Origin: Burkholderiales bacterium
GTDB lineage: Bacteria; Pseudomonadota; Gammaproteobacteria; Burkholderiales; Burkholderiaceae_C
Assembly (NCBI GenBank): GCA_947474415.1
Contig: CANJKD010000087.1
Location: 1-7,836 of the forward strand
Reading direction: 5' to 3'
DNA: 7,836 nt
The position numbers were made by a program, and so were the translations under genes. The notes below the pieces were generated by a model. It saw only the letters and a program-made list of their open reading frames with translations. It had not been told where the DNA came from and ran no database searches. Below are positions 5,787 to 7,836 of this stretch, piece by piece. Every line of letters begins with the position of its first letter. Position 1 is the stretch's first letter.

Positions 5787-5971
5787 ACTTCATACAGCGC
5801 ATGGCCCGCGCGATGACACGAAATCGGTCCGCAACCCAAGCCGGGGCAGGGGTTCCCACCTGCCCATCACGCTCAACACTCCCCGAGCGTCACGCAATGA
5901 CCCCCAAGACACCCGTTGACCTCGGAAAACGGCGTCAACATGGCCCTTCAGGCCATACAGTGGTCGATGCG
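5787..5971. other. Non-coding 3' tail of the IS with three stem-loops
   Basis: No gene is seen. Stem-loops are GGGCAGG (5844-5850) with CCTGCCC (5859-5865) over an 8-nt loop, GTTGAC (5915-5920) with GTCAAC (5934-5939), and ATGGCC-CTTCA-GGCCAT (5940-5956). The first is a candidate transposase terminator without a T-run. The last lies 16 bp from the right terminal repeat. Confidence 0.5.
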
Positions 5972-5984
5972 TGAAATATGCGGG
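5972..5984 (-). repeat. Right terminal inverted repeat of the IS
   Basis: TGAAATATGCGGG, read on the minus strand, matches the left terminal repeat at 12 of 13 positions. It is followed directly by CTAG. Confidence 0.88.
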
Positions 5985-5988
5985 CTAG
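5985..5988. repeat. Right CTAG target-site copy
   Basis: CTAG abuts the right terminal repeat and equals the 4 bp left of the IS. Confidence 0.75.
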
Positions 5989-6179
5989 CAGTGACCGGTG
6001 TCGTGATGGCTTTTCGGCTATCGCTCTGAAACCCGCATGGAATGCCGATGTCCGGCTGGTTTGCCGCCATGTCGACCGCTTCGGAGCGAAGTGAAAACGC
6101 TGCCCCGAGGGCCGAAAGGCTGAGCGGGAACAGGTCGGCCAGCACCGGCTTCGATCAATCTTCGCAAGGCCGCCGGCGC
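5989..6179. other. Gene-poor stretch between the IS and the mtdB remnant
   Basis: No gene can be supported. The mtdB frame runs on without a stop through most of it (to 6018, minus strand), but its sequence past about 6180 is Arg/Gly/His-rich and no longer resembles the family. A different minus frame (6145-5985) has more natural composition (LADLFPLSLSALGAAFSL) but no start codon, ribosome binding site or recognisable relative. Confidence 0.4.
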
Positions 6180-6611
6180 GCGCGTCACTGCAAACGCCTC
6201 TGGAAAACTCAGCTTCACCACCTGTTCGGCCTGCCGCTTGCGCCGCAGCATCCGGTGCCGGGTCTGGTGCTTGGCGTTGCCCACCGCGAGCGCGCCGATG
6301 CCGACCGCCGCCGTGCCGGCCAGCGCCACGCCGTCGTCCATGACGCCGACGCCTGCGACGCCGGCCGGCGGCACCGCATTCACATCGGCTGCGCCCTTCA
6401 ACTGCGGGGCGAACCCGAGCGCCTCGACCGATGCCACCTGCAGGCTGGCCGCTGTGCAAGCCAGCAGCACATCGGCCTGGACGAGCGAGGCGCGCACCGT
6501 TGCCGGGTCGCCGCCGGACAACCCGTGCAAGGTCAAGCCGAAGCGCTTTCCACTCTCGACGGCTGCCGCTTCGGGCACGTCGATGCCGTTGCGGCTCGAC
6601 AGGCCGACCTC
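6180..6611 (-). pseudogene. mtdB: C-terminal half of methylene-tetrahydromethanopterin dehydrogenase (mtdB remnant)
   Basis: The minus strand encodes about 144 unbroken codons that resemble bacterial MtdB, the NAD(P)-dependent methylene-H4MPT dehydrogenase of formaldehyde oxidation. The clearest blocks are LVQADVLLACTAASLQV, KGAADVNAVPPAGVAGVGV, AVGIGALAVGNAKHQT and the C-terminal LSFPEAFAVTRA. Intact MtdB has nearly 300 residues, and this piece corresponds to roughly residue 150 to near the end. The resemblance starts abruptly at EVGLSSRNG (codon at 6611-6609). The 49 codons before it in the same frame (6758-6612) are Arg-rich and unlike the family, so the pterin-binding N-terminal half is gone. 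At the other end the expected stop codon is missing, and the frame runs to 6018. There is no internal frameshift, which suggests truncation by deletion rather than slow decay. The product would not be a functional enzyme. No other H4MPT-pathway gene lies in the window. Confidence 0.7.
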
Positions 6612-6954
6612 AGAGGGGGTTGGGACATGTCCATGGTGCAGATGGCAGCGTGCTGTTCGGGTCGCAAACCATCTTGTAAAGCGAGCCTCTTTCCGGCGCC
6701 GCGACAAGCCGGCTGTGCTGCGCCGACGGCGCCCTTGCGGCGCGTGCCTGTACCCCAACAGGGACAGAGTGTCAGCACGCGCCGGATCGGTTGCATTTCA
6801 GGGGCCAGCCGCGCGGTGGTCTCATCGGGCGTGTGCACGGCGTCTGCGGTCGGTTTGCGCCAGCGTGGCCTGTCGGTCTCCTTGCAGTGGTTTCTCTGAT
6901 GCCACGGCGCGCGCGTACCGCAGTGCAGCCCGGAAGGCCGCGCACGCCGCCCTG

Positions 6955-6975
6955 ATGTTTACTTAGCATAAACGT
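6955..6975. promoter_or_regulatory. AT-rich imperfect palindrome
   Basis: ATGTTTA (6955-6961) and TAAACGT (6969-6975) are inverted repeats with one mismatch around the 7-bp centre CTTAGCA. It stands out as AT-rich in GC-rich surroundings and lies 127 bp upstream of the kinase start. It could be an operator or a recombination site. The protein that would bind it is unknown. Confidence 0.35.
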
Positions 6976-7032
6976 TAGGAAAAATCACTTTTCAAGCTCG
7001 GCGCGCCTTGCGAGGCGTGGGGTGCGTCTCTA

Positions 7033-7060
7033 TTGCGGCTCGGTGGGCCCGGTTTATGCT
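7033..7060 (+). promoter_or_regulatory. Candidate promoter of the histidine kinase gene
   Basis: TTGCGG (7033-7038) and TATGCT (7055-7060) are separated by 16 nt. The -10 matches four of six positions and the -35 has the TTG core. Transcription would begin near 7067, leaving a leader of about 35 nt. Confidence 0.35.
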
Positions 7061-7101
7061 CGGATGTGACCAATCAACATGCACTGCGGCGAATTCTGAC
7101 G

Positions 7102-7836
7102 ATGACAGGCAGCCAGGACTGGTCCGATCTGTTCGAGCCGATCTACGCGGCCGCGCCATGGCCGATGTTGATGCTGGGCGAAGACGGCACCCTCCTGGGT
7201 GCCAGCGACGAAGCCGGCAACCGCTCGAACCCGGGCTTGTCAACCTTCGAAGTACCGCTGCGTGATCGCGCCCGACACTACGTCGCCCTGCTGCGGGGCG
7301 ACGTGCCCTGGTTGACCCCGCAGGAAGCGGACAGCGAGCGCGTGCTGCCCTCTGGAGAGCTGATCTGCGAGCGCCTTCACTTGCGCCGCACTGCATGGGG
7401 TGGCTGCCTCACCATCGTCGCCCGGCCCGATCCGCGGCAGGCGCAGGCTGCCGACCTGCAGACCGCGCGGCTCGCATCGCTCGGCTTCATCGTGGCCGGC
7501 GTGTGCCACGAGGTGACGAACCCGCTGACCTCGCTGCACTCGATCGTGCAGATACTGCGGGCCGAGAAGCAGCCGAGTCCGGCGCTGCTCGACAAGGGCC
7601 TTGCCAACATCGCCGTCAACGTGAAGCGCATCCTGGACATTTCACGCCGGCTGGTGCAGTTTTCGCGCGTCGGCGACGAACCGCGCCTGCGCTTCGCTGT
7701 CGACGACGCGATCGAGGAAGCCGCGCATGTGCTGCGTCAGCAAAGCCGGTGGCAGGACATCGAACTGCAGCATCAGTCAGACCCGGCCGCAACGCTCGAC
7801 GGCCACATCGGGCAGGTTCGCGAAATCTTCCTGAAC
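7102..7836 (+). CDS. Sensor histidine kinase (partial, 3' end outside window)
   Basis: The first 245 residues of a cytosolic-looking sensor kinase are present, with no signal peptide or membrane helix. Residues about 7-110 look like a PAS-type sensor (IYAAAPWPMLMLGEDGTLLGAS at its start), a tentative call. Residues about 122-190 form the dimerisation/phosphotransfer domain with the H-box LGFIVAGVCHEVTNPL, phospho-acceptor His136. The chain then enters the ATP-binding domain, and the window ends at the beginning of the N-box (QVREIFLN, 238-245). ATG 7102 gives a sensible N-terminus. A weak GGCGAA (7088-7093) lies 8 nt before it. GTG 7066 in the same frame would add 12 residues. The kinase might act on the receiver protein encoded at 2632-3513 or on one encoded downstream outside the window. 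Nothing here decides. Confidence 0.88.
   Translation, partial: MTGSQDWSDLFEPIYAAAPWPMLMLGEDGTLLGASDEAGNRSNPGLSTFEVPLRDRARHYVALLRGDVPWLTPQEADSERVLPSGELICERLHLRRTAWGGCLTIVARPDPRQAQAADLQTARLASLGFIVAGVCHEVTNPLTSLHSIVQILRAEKQPSPALLDKGLANIAVNVKRILDISRRLVQFSRVGDEPRLRFAVDDAIEEAAHVLRQQSRWQDIELQHQSDPAATLDGHIGQVREIFLN

Larger units (their letters stand above)
4359..5984 (+). mobile_element. Complete IS1380-family insertion sequence (1,626 bp)
   Basis: The ends are CCCGGATATTTCA (4359-4371) and TGAAATATGCGGG (5972-5984), a 13-bp inverted repeat with one mismatch, flanked by CTAG on both sides. One full-length transposase gene lies inside, with 96 bp before it and a 198-bp tail behind it. Size, end structure, 4-bp flank and transposase type all fit IS1380. 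Nothing in it is visibly broken, so it may be active. It separates a signalling gene fragment from an mtdB remnant. Confidence 0.9.
6612..7101. other. 490-bp stretch without a supported gene
   Basis: All long frames here are GC-rich shadows with unnatural Arg/Pro/Ala composition or lack starts. The stretch includes a short palindrome GCGCCG-A-CGGCGC near 6720-6733, an AT-rich imperfect palindrome (6955-6975), and the presumed promoter of the histidine kinase gene (7033-7060). It probably contains deleted or decayed DNA upstream of mtdB. Confidence 0.45.

Noticed and set aside
6822..6962. 46-codon minus-strand frame with helical-looking composition (AAFRAALRYARAVASEKPL)
   Set aside because: It opens just after a stop codon, has no start codon or ribosome binding site, and resembles no known family. 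It may be a gene scrap but cannot be called.
6238..6966. 242-codon open frame on the plus strand
   Set aside because: It is largely antisense to the mtdB remnant, has Arg/Ala/Ser-rich unnatural composition, and resembles no known protein.
6969..6979. TAAACGTTAGG as an integron attC/attI-like core
   Set aside because: Only a GTTAGG-like core is present. There is no second core site, no attC fold and no integrase gene.
1..7836. CRISPR array, tRNA, rRNA, toxin-antitoxin or phage-defence genes
   Set aside because: I saw no regularly spaced repeats, no cloverleaf tRNA sequence, and no protein of these families on either strand.

Overview
The window is GC-rich with strong G/C bias at third codon positions. 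The gene content (lplT, a BtuE/Gpx-type peroxidase, a bacterial methylene-H4MPT dehydrogenase remnant, two-component proteins, an IS1380-type element) fits a betaproteobacterium of the order Burkholderiales, possibly of the Methylibium/Rubrivivax/Leptothrix kind. That placement is inferred from protein resemblance only.

Layout. Positions 1-151 look like a divergent promoter region, with only the first codons of a possible leftward gene at the edge. lplT (152-1429, +) encodes a lysophospholipid flippase of the MFS fold. It is followed by a repeat-built spacer (1436-1566) and an EamA-type drug/metabolite transporter (1563-2438, +). The spacer holds two copies of a 32-bp repeat, and the second copy runs into the ribosome binding site and start codon of the transporter. 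Two 40-bp hairpins of the same architecture flank the transporter gene. A convergent intergenic segment rich in stem-loops (2439-2631) separates it from a leftward response regulator (2632-3513, -) that has an apparently degenerate N-terminal receiver and an intact C-terminal receiver. A divergent promoter region (3514-3634) then leads to a thioredoxin-type glutathione peroxidase (3635-4138, +).

From 4139 on, the region is disturbed. A short rightward reading frame just behind the peroxidase looks like the first part of an EAL-like/HDOD-type signalling protein. It is cut at 4358 by a complete 1,626-bp IS1380-family element (4359-5984) with 13-bp terminal inverted repeats and CTAG on both sides. 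Beyond the IS, the missing part of that protein does not reappear. Instead, on the minus strand, there is the C-terminal half of mtdB (about 6180-6611), without its N-terminal half and without an obvious stop. A gene-poor stretch with an AT-rich imperfect palindrome follows, and then the start of a sensor histidine kinase (7102 to the window edge, +).

The two left-hand genes are transporters, one for membrane lipid turnover and one of unknown substrate. The middle holds a peroxide-defence gene between signalling genes (response regulator, EAL-like fragment, histidine kinase). These may once have formed one regulatory neighbourhood that was broken by IS insertion and decay. I see no defence system, CRISPR array, tRNA or rRNA. 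The most notable structures are the repeat-derived start region and paired hairpins around the EamA gene, a fold-back inverted repeat covering the transposase start codon, and the mtdB remnant.
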